The notes: generated by a model not told the origin, from the sequence alone. A DNA stretch of 64,000 nt from a virus (IMGVR_UViG_3300032315_000979:44688-108687), one strand, 5' to 3'; counted from the first letter of the stretch, positions 34,756 through 44,420 are shown. Translations and numbers: made by a program.

Positions 34756-35638
34756 AGTAAAGGAACTTTTCAGTAAGTATGGAATTCAAATCCATGCTGA
34801 GTCTGGTAATGAAGTTACTATCTATTGCCCGTTCCATAAGAACAGGAACACGCCATCTTTCTATCTGAATAAAAAAACTGGGCTATGGCAGTGTTTCAAT
34901 CCATCTTGTGGAGAAAAGGGTAATTTTAAGAAGCTGTATCGTCAGATAACTGGTAAGTCATATGGTCGGCAAACTGTATTAGACCCAACCGCTTTGAAGA
35001 ACGAGTTAGATCGTGCGCTCAGACCACCAGTTGCAGAGCAAGAGCTTAGTCTTGATAATGTAATCATTGACTACGAAGATGGTAGCAAAACATCAAAACT
35101 GACTCCGTTTATTGAAAGGGGTCTGTCATTAGATACTCTTGAGCATTTTGAGATTGGGTTTTCTGAAAACAAGAATCGTATTGTAGTGCCAGTCCGTAAC
35201 CCTCAATATAAGCTAGTTGGGTTGATTGGTCGTGCAATAGAGTCAGAGCAGGAACCCCGATATCTGTATAACACTGGCTTTAAGAGAGCCCTTGTTCTGT
35301 TCAATATTCAGAATGCGAAGCATCACCCTGATGTTATAATAGTAGAAGGGAGTGTTGATGCGATGAAAGTCCACGAAGCTGGATTTCCAAATGTCGTAGC
35401 AACACTCGGAGCGCAGGTGTCCGCACAGCAAGTATCTATGTTAAAGAAATACTTTGACAAAATTATTATCTTTTCTGATAACGATGAAGCTGGTAATGCG
35501 ATGCGAGATGCTATAATTAATTCTTGCTGTGGTAAAGAACTGTACACAGCGAGCATTTCTGATGGGTTGAAAGATCCAGGGGAAATGTCAGTAAAACAAA
35601 TACAAGACAGTATCAATAACAAACAAATAATCATATAG
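34739..35638 (+). CDS. DNA primase (CHC2 zinc finger and TOPRIM)
   Basis: A 299-residue DnaG-type primase. I chose ATG 34739 because homology begins there; the frame is open further upstream without typical primase sequence. The zinc finger covers about residues 29-60: YCPFHKNRNTPSF and WQCFNPSCGEKGN. After a linker with a conserved GRAIESEQEPRYLYN, the TOPRIM domain follows with VIIVEGSVDAM (about 199-209) and IIFSDNDEAG (about 242-251). The C-terminal helicase-binding domain is short, less than in bacterial DnaG. It makes primers together with the helicase upstream. Confidence 0.87.
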   Translation: MNLEIEVKELFSKYGIQIHAESGNEVTIYCPFHKNRNTPSFYLNKKTGLWQCFNPSCGEKGNFKKLYRQITGKSYGRQTVLDPTALKNELDRALRPPVAEQELSLDNVIIDYEDGSKTSKLTPFIERGLSLDTLEHFEIGFSENKNRIVVPVRNPQYKLVGLIGRAIESEQEPRYLYNTGFKRALVLFNIQNAKHHPDVIIVEGSVDAMKVHEAGFPNVVATLGAQVSAQQVSMLKKYFDKIIIFSDNDEAGNAMRDAIINSCCGKELYTASISDGLKDPGEMSVKQIQDSINNKQIII

Positions 35639-35646
35639 GAGACATT

Positions 35647-36294
35647 ATGTCATTTACATCACTTAAAACACTAAAAGACCTTGAGAAAGCCGTTGTGCCA
35701 ACTCAAGGCACAGCAAAGGGAGTAAAGAAATACTTTACTCTTCAATCAGGCGATTCGTTCAAGATTCGCTTTAGACAGGAACTCACAGAAGACGCTAAGT
35801 TTTTTGATGAGGAAATCGGAACTGGTATTTCAGTCCCAGTAGTTACATCACCAATCAACTGGAAGTGGAGAGTTGCATCTACCGCTTCGTTTGAGAAGTT
35901 TAACTATCGCTGTTGGGCTACTGAGCAGTCAGTATCTGATAAGGCTTGGAGACCTAAGCCGCACCTGTTGATTAACATCGCAGTTGAAGTTGAGCCAGGA
36001 GTTTGGGAACCACGAATTCTTGACACTACATTCAACCAGCGCCATGTTGGTCTTACTTTGATTGAGTATGCTAAGGAGTTTGGAACAATTACAGACCGTG
36101 AGTACAAGTATTCACGAACTGGATCTTCAGCTTCTGATACTAACTATAGCCTTATCCCTTTGAATGTTTCTGAAGCAACAAAGGTAATCAAGGATTTGCC
36201 AATGCATGATTTGGAAAGTGTTTACATGACTCTTCCATATGAAAAGCAACAGATTTTCTTGACAACTGGTGAGCTAAATAAAGATAGTTGGTGA
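35647..36294 (+). CDS. Probable single-stranded DNA-binding protein
   Basis: A 215-residue protein with a TAGGAGA site. It lies directly after the primase and is followed by a strong hairpin, as expected for an abundantly made replication protein. The core is beta-rich (KKYFTLQSGDSFKIRFRQEL, WKWRVASTASFEKFNYRCW, KPHLLINIAVEVEPGVWEPR) and aromatic residues are frequent, similar to the actinophage proteins annotated as ssDNA-binding. It lacks the zinc cluster of T4 gp32. The assignment relies on context and composition, so it is moderate. Confidence 0.6.
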   Translation: MSFTSLKTLKDLEKAVVPTQGTAKGVKKYFTLQSGDSFKIRFRQELTEDAKFFDEEIGTGISVPVVTSPINWKWRVASTASFEKFNYRCWATEQSVSDKAWRPKPHLLINIAVEVEPGVWEPRILDTTFNQRHVGLTLIEYAKEFGTITDREYKYSRTGSSASDTNYSLIPLNVSEATKVIKDLPMHDLESVYMTLPYEKQQIFLTTGELNKDSW

Positions 36295-36306
36295 TTGTTA
36301 TTCATT

Positions 36307-36330
36307 GGGGAGGGGGAAACCCCTCCCCTT
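36307..36330 (+). terminator. GC-rich hairpin with GAAA loop after the replication protein
   Basis: GGGGAGGGG (36307-36315) and CCCCTCCCC (36320-36328) form a perfect nine-pair stem closed by a GAAA tetraloop, followed by TTTAAC. The T-run is short, so it may act as a partial terminator or mRNA stabiliser as well. Confidence 0.75.
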
Positions 36331-36345
36331 TAACAAAGGATTTTT

Positions 36346-36870
36346 GTGAAGCGTAAGTCAATTGTTCTTGACCTTGATGGCGTAATTGCCGATATTGATA
36401 CTGCAATATCTAATTACCTTCATTACAATTTTGGTGTAAATGAAGACTACAGTAGCTGGTTAATTTCTGATACAAAAGATAAAGAAGCGTTAAAGCTATT
36501 TTCTGATGAATTGTTTTGGAAGAATCTTATTCCGTTTGAGGATGCTTGGTATCAAATTAATAAATGGTTTTCGGATGATATTGATGTCCACATTGTAACA
36601 GCAAGAAGAAGAGAGGCTTCTGTGAGAATGACAGAGCCCTGGCTTGATGCATGGAGAATTAATACTCTCAGACCTAAGTTTGCGAAAATAAATAAAAAAT
36701 ATGAAATTGTTTCTGAGATTCAACCAATTTTTATGGTTGAAGATAATCCTCATGAAGTTATTTCTTTAAGAAATCACGGTATAAACTGCTATCTCCGAAA
36801 AGCATGGTACAATAAACCTTTCTGGAATGATTTACCTTGTATTGAAAACCTTTACGAATTGGAGATTTAA
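36346..36870 (+). CDS. HAD-family 5'(3')-deoxyribonucleotidase-like phosphatase
   Basis: A 174-residue protein with GTG start at 36346 after AAAGGA. The HAD motif I is VLDLDGVIADID (residues 7-18), motif II is HIVTARRREA, and motif III/IV is FMVEDNPHEV near the C-terminus. This matches the NT5C family, which removes phosphate from deoxynucleotides and adjusts nucleotide pools during phage replication. It is followed at once by the DNA polymerase gene, supporting a replication role. Confidence 0.75.
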   Translation: MKRKSIVLDLDGVIADIDTAISNYLHYNFGVNEDYSSWLISDTKDKEALKLFSDELFWKNLIPFEDAWYQINKWFSDDIDVHIVTARRREASVRMTEPWLDAWRINTLRPKFAKINKKYEIVSEIQPIFMVEDNPHEVISLRNHGINCYLRKAWYNKPFWNDLPCIENLYELEI

Positions 36871-39800
36871 GTGACAGAGTTTGTCCACTTGCATTGTCAT
36901 AGCGAGCACTCGCTACTAGACGGAATGTCAACACCTGAAGAGATCGCACAAATGTCAAGCTCTAACGGTCAGTTTGCTGCAGCAATTACAGATCACGGAA
37001 CAATGGCTGGAGTTCTTAGATTTCAAGATGCGTGTCAGAAACATGCTGTGCGACCAGTTTTTGGTGTTGAGGCATACTTTGTACCTTCAGTAAAAAATGA
37101 CGGTGATGGTAAGCATGAGAGATTTCACTTAATTCTTCTTGCAAAAAATAATATTGGTCTTAATAAGTTATTTAAAATGTCACAAATTGGTTGGCAAGAT
37201 AACTTCTACTACAAGCCAAGAATTGATTTTGATCTCCTAGAGGATATGGTTGATGATGACATTATTGCACTCTCTGGTTGCAGAGGAAGCTCTATCTCAA
37301 AAGCAATTGAGGCTGGGGATTATGGGCGGGCAGAACAATTGTCCGAAAGATTTGTTAAGATTTTTAAAGACGATTTTTACTTTGAACTACAGGCTTGGAA
37401 TCCCAAAGAGATTAATGATGGATTGCTTGATTTAGCATCATCGTTTGGGAAGAAGGCGGTAGCAACTGCTGACTGCCATTTCCCAACACATGCAGACAAA
37501 GGTGTAGAAGAAGTTCTCCTTCTTGTATCCCAGTACCCAAGTATTGGTGCTCAAACAATTAATGCTGCAAAAGAAAATCTTGCAACACTACATACTTGTG
37601 GTCCAGATTTGATTGACAGAGTTAATCACCTGTACCCTGATAGGTATTTGCGGTTTGATGATATCAATCCATATATTGCTGACGCTACAACTGTGCTTTC
37701 TTGGTTTAAAGAAGCTGGGTATGATAGGCAGGATATTCTAGAAAATACAATTGAGGTTGCAAGTAAGTGTAGTGCTGAGATTGTAAAGAGAAGAAATCTT
37801 CTTCCAAAGTACATGAAGTCACTTAACTCAGACGAGTATCTATCCGAACTTACAAACTTTAGATTGAAAGAACTCAATCTTGGTGATGAGTACAAGACAA
37901 GGCTTGATGAAGAGCTTGGGATTATCAAACAACTTGGATTCTCTGATTACTTCCTAATTGTATGGGATTTGATTTCCTGGGCTGATGCGAATGGTATTGG
38001 TCGTGGTACTGGTCGTGGTTCTGTTGGTGGTAGCGTAATGGCATTCCTTCTCAACATTACAAAAGTAGATCCAATCAAATACAATCTATTGTTTGCACGA
38101 TTCATTAACCCTGATCGTAACGACTATCCTGACATTGACTTGGACTTTGAAGATAAGCGTAGAAATGAAGTTAAATCTTATTTAAGAGAAAGATGGGGGC
38201 GTGACAATGTTGCTGCAATCACTACTTATGGTACTTTTAAGCCTAAGTCGGCTATTAAAGATGTTGCTAGAGTTCTTCAAGTTTCATATGAAGAGACTAA
38301 TAACATCACTCCTTTTTTTGAGACAATTGAGGAGCTTATGGAATCGTCTAAAGGTAAGATATTTTGTAATAAGTATCCAGATGTTCCAAAAGTTGCTAAA
38401 AGACTAGAGGGAAGAATTAGAAACGCTGGTGTTCATGCTGCTGGCATGGTTGTTTCATCTATTCCACTAAGTGAAGTCTGTCCGATTGAAACAAGAAAAG
38501 AAACAGACGGTGGAGAGCGTGTAATGGTTACGGCATTTGATATGACGGATGCAGAAGCTGTTGGGCTTATTAAGATTGACATCTTAGGTCTAAAGACCGT
38601 ATCTGTAATTAAAGACTGTCTAGCGAAGATTAAAGAGCGCACAGGGCTTGATGTAGAGGCTCAATCATTGTCACTTGACGACCAAGCGGTATTTACTAAC
38701 TTCAATAACGGTAATACCGTAGGCGTATTCCAAACGGATGCTGCAGCATATAGGAACCTAATTGAGCGAATGGGAATTGATGACTTCAAGGATCTTGTTG
38801 TATCAAATGCGCTGGTTAGACCAGGAGCTTTGCTTTCGCAGGGTCAGAAGTATATTGATTGCAAGAAAGGTTTTACCGAGCCCTACTATCCTGATAAATC
38901 AGTAAAGGATATTCTTGAAGAAACATATGGTACTGTAATTTTCCAAGAGCAATTAATGCAAATGTCGGTAAAGATATCTGGTTTTACATGGTCTGATGCT
39001 GACAAGCTAAGAAAGATTATCGGAAAGAAAAGAGATGTTGCAGAATTCAAGCAGTATAAAGATAAGTTTATCAATAATGCAATCATTCCAAAAACAGAGG
39101 CAAAGCAAATGTGGTCTGAGTTTGAAATGTCTGCTCTATATATGTTCAATAAATCACATGCTGTAGCATATTCAATGCTTTCATATCAAACAATGTGGTT
39201 GAAAGTTAACTATCCACTTGAGTTCATATGGTCTCTTCTATACAACGAAGATTCGTCTGAAAAAATTACCGCTTACTTGATGGAAGCTCAGAGACTAAAG
39301 ATTAATATTCTTCCACCAGATGTTAACTATTCGGAAGAATACTTTACAACATATGACAAAGATGGAGTAGAGGGAATCAGATTTGGTCTGTCAAATGTTG
39401 CTGGTTGTGGTGCATCGGCTATTAAAGAAATTACATCTAAGAGACCATTCAACTGCTTAGATGAATTCAACAACAAATGCTCTAAATCCGCTGTTAAAGC
39501 TCCGCTTAGAGAAAACTTAGAAAAGGTGGGTGCCTATGCGTCACTTAATCATGTATCTCAATATCAGCACGAAAGATACTATCTCCCAGTCCTGGGCTTC
39601 TCCATCCAGTCGGGTGAAGAAAAGAATGAGATGGATGAATTCGTTGGTAATCTTGCTGATTTCCATGAAATCAATTCTTCATTAACTCTTATTAAAGCAA
39701 TTGTTAGATCAACAAAGAAAACACCTCAGTATCTGAGAATTGAATTTGAAGATCACTCAGGTTCAGCTACCGTGTTTGCGGATAGAAATACTGAGATGGC

Positions 39801-40269
39801 AAATAGAGATTATGTATACGCTTTGATTGGAGATAGAACACTTCATTCTTTCTGTGATGCTTATAATTTCATCGGCTCAGACTTGCATAAGTTTATTACT
39901 CTTAGACAAAAGGGTGATAATCATGAATACAACTGGCTGTATGATACTGGTCTTGGTCATGTTGATGAAGAAAAGACTCTTATGTATGTTATGCACTCAA
40001 GAGTCTTTACAACATCAAAAGATAAGACAATGGCTAACATGTATTGCTGGGATGGAAAGCAGATATTTAAGGTTGTTATTTTCCCTAGACCATATACCAA
40101 GCTCAAGGGTATTATCAAGCAGGGACAATGGTATGCAGCAAGGCTTTCAAAGATTGAGGAAAAGCAAACTCTAACTCGTATGGACTCATACAAGGTGGAA
40201 TCTGACTCTGCTATTATTAGCATTGAAAATTATATTGAAAGAAAAAATCTGGTCAAAGCTATTGTCTAA
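36871..40269 (+). CDS. dnaE: DNA polymerase III alpha subunit
   Basis: A 1,132-residue C-family polymerase starting at GTG 36871. The N-terminal PHP domain is intact in its visible motifs (HLHCHSEHSLLDG, AAITDHGTMAGV). The catalytic palm contains GRGTGRGSVGGSV and YPDIDLDFED with the Asp residues needed for metal binding, and later motifs (TYGTFKPKSAIKDVARV, SNALVRPGA, VIFQEQLMQM, FNKSHAVAYSMLSY) are in normal order. The finger and beta-binding regions are present; the C-terminus is shorter and divergent compared with bacterial DnaE. It should replicate the phage genome with the helicase and primase upstream. Confidence 0.93.
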   Translation: MTEFVHLHCHSEHSLLDGMSTPEEIAQMSSSNGQFAAAITDHGTMAGVLRFQDACQKHAVRPVFGVEAYFVPSVKNDGDGKHERFHLILLAKNNIGLNKLFKMSQIGWQDNFYYKPRIDFDLLEDMVDDDIIALSGCRGSSISKAIEAGDYGRAEQLSERFVKIFKDDFYFELQAWNPKEINDGLLDLASSFGKKAVATADCHFPTHADKGVEEVLLLVSQYPSIGAQTINAAKENLATLHTCGPDLIDRVNHLYPDRYLRFDDINPYIADATTVLSWFKEAGYDRQDILENTIEVASKCSAEIVKRRNLLPKYMKSLNSDEYLSELTNFRLKELNLGDEYKTRLDEELGIIKQLGFSDYFLIVWDLISWADANGIGRGTGRGSVGGSVMAFLLNITKVDPIKYNLLFARFINPDRNDYPDIDLDFEDKRRNEVKSYLRERWGRDNVAAITTYGTFKPKSAIKDVARVLQVSYEETNNITPFFETIEELMESSKGKIFCNKYPDVPKVAKRLEGRIRNAGVHAAGMVVSSIPLSEVCPIETRKETDGGERVMVTAFDMTDAEAVGLIKIDILGLKTVSVIKDCLAKIKERTGLDVEAQSLSLDDQAVFTNFNNGNTVGVFQTDAAAYRNLIERMGIDDFKDLVVSNALVRPGALLSQGQKYIDCKKGFTEPYYPDKSVKDILEETYGTVIFQEQLMQMSVKISGFTWSDADKLRKIIGKKRDVAEFKQYKDKFINNAIIPKTEAKQMWSEFEMSALYMFNKSHAVAYSMLSYQTMWLKVNYPLEFIWSLLYNEDSSEKITAYLMEAQRLKINILPPDVNYSEEYFTTYDKDGVEGIRFGLSNVAGCGASAIKEITSKRPFNCLDEFNNKCSKSAVKAPLRENLEKVGAYASLNHVSQYQHERYYLPVLGFSIQSGEEKNEMDEFVGNLADFHEINSSLTLIKAIVRSTKKTPQYLRIEFEDHSGSATVFADRNTEMANRDYVYALIGDRTLHSFCDAYNFIGSDLHKFITLRQKGDNHEYNWLYDTGLGHVDEEKTLMYVMHSRVFTTSKDKTMANMYCWDGKQIFKVVIFPRPYTKLKGIIKQGQWYAARLSKIEEKQTLTRMDSYKVESDSAIISIENYIERKNLVKAIV

Positions 40270-40991
40270 TGAAGTTAACTATATACATTCCTACATATAA
40301 AAGAGAATCTCTTGATGCTTGCTTAAATAGTATTGCATCACAGCACAATGACCATGTTGAAATTATTGTCTCTGATAACGACCAGGATGGCTCTGCGGGA
40401 AACATAGTTTATAAATATAAAGATTATGTATCTGAGTATTCAATTAGAAAACAAAATATTGGCTGTGATGGAAATTGTTTACATGGAATCACAGCTGGTG
40501 ATGGAGAATATGTATGGGTCGTTGGGGATGATGACATTATCCTACCAGGGGCTATAGATACTATTTTATCAATGCTTGATGGAACAGACCGCATAATGCA
40601 ATTTTCACCGTATTCTGGTGAAGTAACACCTGGGTTTTCTGGTACAATGTCTGGGTTGATAACTACACTTAATGATAAATCATTTTTAATTGCTGCGACA
40701 TTGGCAAGTATGAATGTGTGGAGAAGGGATGCTATGGACTTTAGAACAGGAGTAAAGCACTTGGATTCTAGAAATGTTTTGGCTTGGGCTGGTCTCAACT
40801 GCAAGACAGTTAGTATTCCAAGTACTCCAACAGTTTTGGTTAATGATACTAATCATTTTGAATTTAGGGATTTTGATCGGGTTATGTTTGAATACTCAGA
40901 TGCACTAGCTGATGCTAATAGTGTTGAGAGATTTACTTTTTATAATGCAAATAAATGGAATTTCGTTAGCGCTTCATTGGAGAAAAAATGA
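40269..40991 (+). CDS. Family 2 glycosyltransferase
   Basis: A 240-residue GT-A enzyme overlapping the polymerase stop by one base. The N-terminal nucleotide-binding pattern is LTIYIPTYKRESLDACLNSI with VSDNDQDGSAGN, and the metal-binding DxD region is VWVVGDDDIILPGA. It lacks membrane segments and so should act in the cytoplasm. The target is unknown: modified DNA bases, a virion protein or a host surface sugar are all possible. It is adjacent to a nucleotidyltransferase, which could make its activated donor. Confidence 0.8.
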   Translation: MKLTIYIPTYKRESLDACLNSIASQHNDHVEIIVSDNDQDGSAGNIVYKYKDYVSEYSIRKQNIGCDGNCLHGITAGDGEYVWVVGDDDIILPGAIDTILSMLDGTDRIMQFSPYSGEVTPGFSGTMSGLITTLNDKSFLIAATLASMNVWRRDAMDFRTGVKHLDSRNVLAWAGLNCKTVSIPSTPTVLVNDTNHFEFRDFDRVMFEYSDALADANSVERFTFYNANKWNFVSASLEKK

Positions 40992-41422
40992 TTGTATATA
41001 CAGGTGGAACATTTGATCTATTTCATTCGGGTCATAGTAGATTACTAGAGAGATGTAAGAAAATAGCTGGCGTTGATGGTCAAGTAGTGGTGTCAGTTAA
41101 CCCAAGCGAGTTCTGCTCTCAATATAAAGAACCACCAATTTGTGATTTGTTTGAAAGAATGGAAGTTGTGTCTTCTTGTAAATGGGTGGATAAAGTTATC
41201 ATCAACACAGGTGGGGCTGACTCAAAACCTGCTATCCTAGAGGCAAAAGCAGATGTCATTGTTGTCGGCTCAGATTGGGAAACCAAAGACTATTTTAAAC
41301 AAATGGACTTTACCCAAGAATGGCTTGACGAGCATAATATTAAAGTTGTCTTTGTTCCTTACAGTGAACATATATCAACAACAATTATTAAATCAAGAAT
41401 TCTAGACAGAATGTTTCAATAA
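40988..41422 (+). CDS. Cytidylyltransferase-family nucleotidyltransferase (TagD/RfaE-like)
   Basis: A 144-residue enzyme with the family motifs VYTGGTFDLFHSGHSRLL (HSGH at residues 13-16) and ISTTIIKSR near the C-terminus, both needed for nucleotide transfer. The family joins CTP or ATP to small phosphorylated compounds such as glycerol-3-phosphate or heptose-phosphate. It overlaps the glycosyltransferase by four bases, implying the two work together to make and use an activated sugar or polyol. Confidence 0.82.
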   Translation: MIVYTGGTFDLFHSGHSRLLERCKKIAGVDGQVVVSVNPSEFCSQYKEPPICDLFERMEVVSSCKWVDKVIINTGGADSKPAILEAKADVIVVGSDWETKDYFKQMDFTQEWLDEHNIKVVFVPYSEHISTTIIKSRILDRMFQ

Positions 41423-41431
41423 AGGAGAAAT

Positions 41432-42346
41432 ATGTTAATTGTAGATAAGCGTAAAGGGCACACAATGCCCATTCATGATGTTATTCCAACTCCCAGCATC
41501 GGTTTGAATCGGGCTTTAGGTGGCGGACTTAATACTGGTGCGACTCACTTGTTTTGGGGTACTCCATCGGTGGGTAAAACGACTATGTGTTTTCGGATTA
41601 TTGCCGAAGCCCAAAAGCTTGGGTATCGCCCCGTTATCATTGACTCGGAGTCATCTTATAATGATGAGTATGCTGCCAAGTGCGGGATTAACATTGAAGA
41701 TGTTGTAATCATTCAATCAACGATTGTAGAAGACATCATGAAGAATCTGATCGGATATCTGACGGATGATAAGGAGAAGCATATCTTCTTGTTTGACTCG
41801 CTGTCTAACATCATCAAGGAAGAGTTCTATGATAAGCCTGAAGGTGGTAAAGCAATGGGCTTGCAATCACGCTCGCAGGGCTACCTGTTGCAGAAGCTGG
41901 TGAACTATCTCCATAAGGAGCGCAACATCATGTTGTTCGTTGCTCACCAAACAGTTGACTTGAGCGGAATGTTTGCTATCACGAAAGCCAAGATGGGCAA
42001 CACGGTTCACCATAACATGCACAACATCGTCAAGTTGTTCTTGTCAATGTCAAAGGGTGAAATGGAGCGTGAGGAGAATAACATGATCACCTCGCAACGA
42101 GCGACTTGGACTGTTGAAAAGACAAAGCAAATTCCTACCATCGGGGCAACGGGATATTATTATGTTCTGCCACAAGAGGGAAGAATTGACCAAGAGCGTG
42201 AGATTATTGATATTGCCATTGAGATGGATATTATTCAACGCAAGGGTGCCTGGTATAACTATGAAGAAAGCAAATGGAATGGTATGGGCTCAATTGAATT
42301 GACTGCCAAACAGTCAAAGGATATCCTCAAGCTCATTAATGCGTGA
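41432..42346 (+). CDS. RecA/UvsX-like recombinase ATPase
   Basis: A 304-residue RecA-fold ATPase with AAAGGAGAAA upstream. It begins with TPSIGLNRALGGGLNTGATH, then Walker A FWGTPSVGKTT (about 42-52), a RecA-like VIIDSESSYNDEYAAKCG, Walker B HIFLFDSLSN and LFVAHQTVD. It resembles phage recombinases that replace bacterial RecA, but the C-terminal domain is short. The nearby Cas4-like nuclease and RuvC-like resolvase would complete a recombination set. Its coding DNA looks richer in G/C than the neighbours, which could reflect separate acquisition. Confidence 0.78.
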   Translation: MLIVDKRKGHTMPIHDVIPTPSIGLNRALGGGLNTGATHLFWGTPSVGKTTMCFRIIAEAQKLGYRPVIIDSESSYNDEYAAKCGINIEDVVIIQSTIVEDIMKNLIGYLTDDKEKHIFLFDSLSNIIKEEFYDKPEGGKAMGLQSRSQGYLLQKLVNYLHKERNIMLFVAHQTVDLSGMFAITKAKMGNTVHHNMHNIVKLFLSMSKGEMEREENNMITSQRATWTVEKTKQIPTIGATGYYYVLPQEGRIDQEREIIDIAIEMDIIQRKGAWYNYEESKWNGMGSIELTAKQSKDILKLINA

Positions 42347-43599
42347 TATTTTCAATCCATACTGATCAGCATATTAAAGATGCAAAAAGTATATTTGGCT
42401 ACGCCTATGGATATAACAACATTGTAAAGCACTTTAATCAGTTCACCTACTATGGGAAGCAAATGCAGGTTGTTGATAACGATCCGTCTGCACAGGTTCA
42501 GATGTTTTATATGGAACCAGAATGGCATCACCATATAACTGGTCAGGATTTTCGTCAGCCTGGATTTAAAAAACATCATGACCATCAGTACAAGATTAAT
42601 GGTACATACCTAGAAGCAACCAAAGCTTGGGAATGGTGGATTCCCACCATGAAAACATTTGATGAGATCTGGGTGGGCAATCAATTCTCTGCAGATGCAG
42701 TTGCTAACTCTGGTGTTGATACCCCTACATACATCTTTGAATTAGGCGTTGATGATATGTGGACACCTTTTAAAAGAGGAAATCGGGGAAAGATTAGATT
42801 CCTTCATGTTGACTCCGATAGTGCTCGCAAGAGAGCAGATCTTGTTGAAGCAGCCTTTCTTAAATTATTCAAGGGTAATGATGATGTTGAACTTACATTA
42901 AAGTATCACGGCGATGGAAGTCCAGATGGTTACAGCGTCATGAGTCTGTTTAATCAATCTGCTGAGAGTAATGTTAAGAAGATATTTAAAACTATTACGC
43001 AAGAAGAGATGGTTCAGCTATATCACGATCATGACATCTTGGTGTACCCAACAGAGGGTGAAGGGTTCGGGCTAATCCCTCTCCAGGCATTAGCAACAGG
43101 TATGCCTACCATTTCAACAAGTAGATGGTGTTCGTATGAAAAATATCTTGGTGACAATATTATTGAATCAACGCTTGGTAAAACACAACACTCTGGTTAT
43201 CATACTGGCGATGTTATTCTTCCAGACTTTGACTCAACCGTTGAGTTGATGAAGAATGCGGTTGATAATTTTGATGCTCAGTGTGATTACTATTATAAGC
43301 AAGCTCCTAAGGTCATTAAAGAATACAACTGGCAGTCTCAGTGTGACAAGATGCTTAAGTCTTTAATTAAGCGTGTTGGGATAAGTATGTTTGAACCAAT
43401 TGAGGGCGTAGTCAGGGATAAGTACATATATCTTCAAAGCGGGGCTGGATATAGCACAGGCAATGATGTAAAATTCTCAAGAGAGAAGCCGATACAAAAG
43501 GTTTCCGATGATGAGTATAATTCTTTAATTAGAAATCCTAATTTTAGAAAACCAACCGATCAAGAGATTACAAAATATTTAGGAGGCTATAATGGATAG
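42343..43599 (+). CDS. Group 1 (GT4-type) glycosyltransferase
   Basis: A 418-residue enzyme starting at GTG 42343 inside the stop region of the RecA-like gene. The GT-B C-terminal donor site is clear: IRFLHVDSDSARKRADLVEA, then VYPTEGEGFGLIPLQALATG (about 234-253) with the conserved Glu pair. It is paralogous to the glycosyltransferase at 47631, sharing the start of the donor-site motif and the FDEIWVGNQFSADAV-like segment. A C-terminal tail of about 60 residues after the GT domain is specific to this copy. The acceptor is unknown. Confidence 0.8.
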   Translation: MIFSIHTDQHIKDAKSIFGYAYGYNNIVKHFNQFTYYGKQMQVVDNDPSAQVQMFYMEPEWHHHITGQDFRQPGFKKHHDHQYKINGTYLEATKAWEWWIPTMKTFDEIWVGNQFSADAVANSGVDTPTYIFELGVDDMWTPFKRGNRGKIRFLHVDSDSARKRADLVEAAFLKLFKGNDDVELTLKYHGDGSPDGYSVMSLFNQSAESNVKKIFKTITQEEMVQLYHDHDILVYPTEGEGFGLIPLQALATGMPTISTSRWCSYEKYLGDNIIESTLGKTQHSGYHTGDVILPDFDSTVELMKNAVDNFDAQCDYYYKQAPKVIKEYNWQSQCDKMLKSLIKRVGISMFEPIEGVVRDKYIYLQSGAGYSTGNDVKFSREKPIQKVSDDEYNSLIRNPNFRKPTDQEITKYLGGYNG

Positions 43600-43933
43600 T
43601 ATGGAGTTTAATAATTATCAGTTTCGTGCGGCAAAGACCGCCATTTACCCTAAAGAGGGCTTACAGGGGCTCCTATACACCTCTCTGGGGCTCGTATCAG
43701 AGGCTGGTGAGGTCGCTGGGAAGGTTAAAAAGGTGCTCCGTGACGATCAGAGCATCATTTCTCCAGACCGTCATGAGCAGCTCGTAGATGAACTTGGTGA
43801 TGTGTTGTGGTATTGCGCAATGGTTGCAGATGAATTAGGAATCACTCTTGGCTATGTTGCTATGAGAAATATAGATAAGCTAGAGGATCGGATGAATCGT
43901 GGTAAAATCCAGGGTTCAGGAGATAACCGATAA
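43592..43933 (+). CDS. mazG: MazG-like nucleotide pyrophosphohydrolase
   Basis: A 113-residue all-alpha enzyme with the two family motifs SEAGEVAGKVKKVL and DELGDVLWYCAMVADELG, whose acidic residues bind magnesium. Phage MazG proteins hydrolyse dNTPs or the alarmone ppGpp, adjusting host physiology to favour replication. It overlaps the glycosyltransferase by eight bases. Codon use in its first half is notably G/C-rich relative to surrounding genes. Confidence 0.85.
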   Translation: MDSMEFNNYQFRAAKTAIYPKEGLQGLLYTSLGLVSEAGEVAGKVKKVLRDDQSIISPDRHEQLVDELGDVLWYCAMVADELGITLGYVAMRNIDKLEDRMNRGKIQGSGDNR

Positions 43934-43964
43934 TTATTGCACGATTACAGTAGTTATGAGATCC

Positions 43965-43970
43965 TATAAC
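43965..43970 (+). promoter_or_regulatory. -10-like box TATAAC before a leaderless small gene
   Basis: TATAAC at 43965-43970 stands five bases before the ATG at 43976, with no Shine-Dalgarno. It follows a gap of about 40 bases after mazG, the only gap for several kilobases, and fits the spacing seen at the other leaderless starts. Confidence 0.4.
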
Positions 43971-43975
43971 TACCT

Positions 43976-44152
43976 ATGGTTGTATCAAAAAAGAAATTAA
44001 TCAAAGATGTCTCTAGATTAGAAAAAAAGCTTAGAGAAACTGAAAGCAAACTGCTTGCTATTCGTGTACAATACATCTTGATGAGAGCAGATCGTAATCG
44101 TCTGAAAGAAGAATTAGGTGAAGAGAACAGAGAAGGAAGAGATCAAGCGTGA
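43976..44152 (+). CDS. Small basic coiled-coil protein, 58 residues
   Basis: A short gene not overlapping mazG. The product is almost entirely helical and charged (KKKLIKDVSRLEKKLRETES, RADRNRLKEELGEENRE) and should form a coiled coil. No family can be named. Its end overlaps the following gene by 35 bases. Start choice rests on the -10 box at 43965-43970 and absence of any other start in frame. Confidence 0.55.
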   Translation: MVVSKKKLIKDVSRLEKKLRETESKLLAIRVQYILMRADRNRLKEELGEENREGRDQA

Positions 44153-44420
44153 CAACGCCAAGGCTGTCAAGAATTCGGGTCGGGGGCTTAGGAAAGGGGA
44201 TGCTTCTCTTCATAAGTTTTTGGTTGATTATAAGCATAATGAAAAAACTTTTACGCTAACCATCAAAGCTTGGACTAAGATGAGAAAAGATGCATGGAAT
44301 GCAAACTATAAATATCCATGCATTTCTGTTGTTTTCGGAGAGAACTCTGAGTCAAAGGTCGCTATAATTGACTGGGAAGTATTCCAGGATTTAATTAAAG
44401 GAAGCGAATATGAAGCTTAA
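44118..44420 (+). CDS. Possible Holliday junction resolvase-like nuclease
   Basis: A 100-residue protein from GTG 44118. The sequence KNSGRGLRKGDASLHKFLVD followed by YKHNEKTFTLTIKAWTKMRK has the layout of the short phage proteins related to archaeal Hjc: a Ser-x-Arg-Gly-x-x-Lys-Gly-Asp start, a central acidic/Lys site (VDYK) and a helix with basic residues. The match is partial: the usual Glu-x-Lys is represented by VDYK, so catalytic activity is uncertain. It lies in the recombination gene cluster. Confidence 0.45.
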   Translation: MKRTEKEEIKRDNAKAVKNSGRGLRKGDASLHKFLVDYKHNEKTFTLTIKAWTKMRKDAWNANYKYPCISVVFGENSESKVAIIDWEVFQDLIKGSEYEA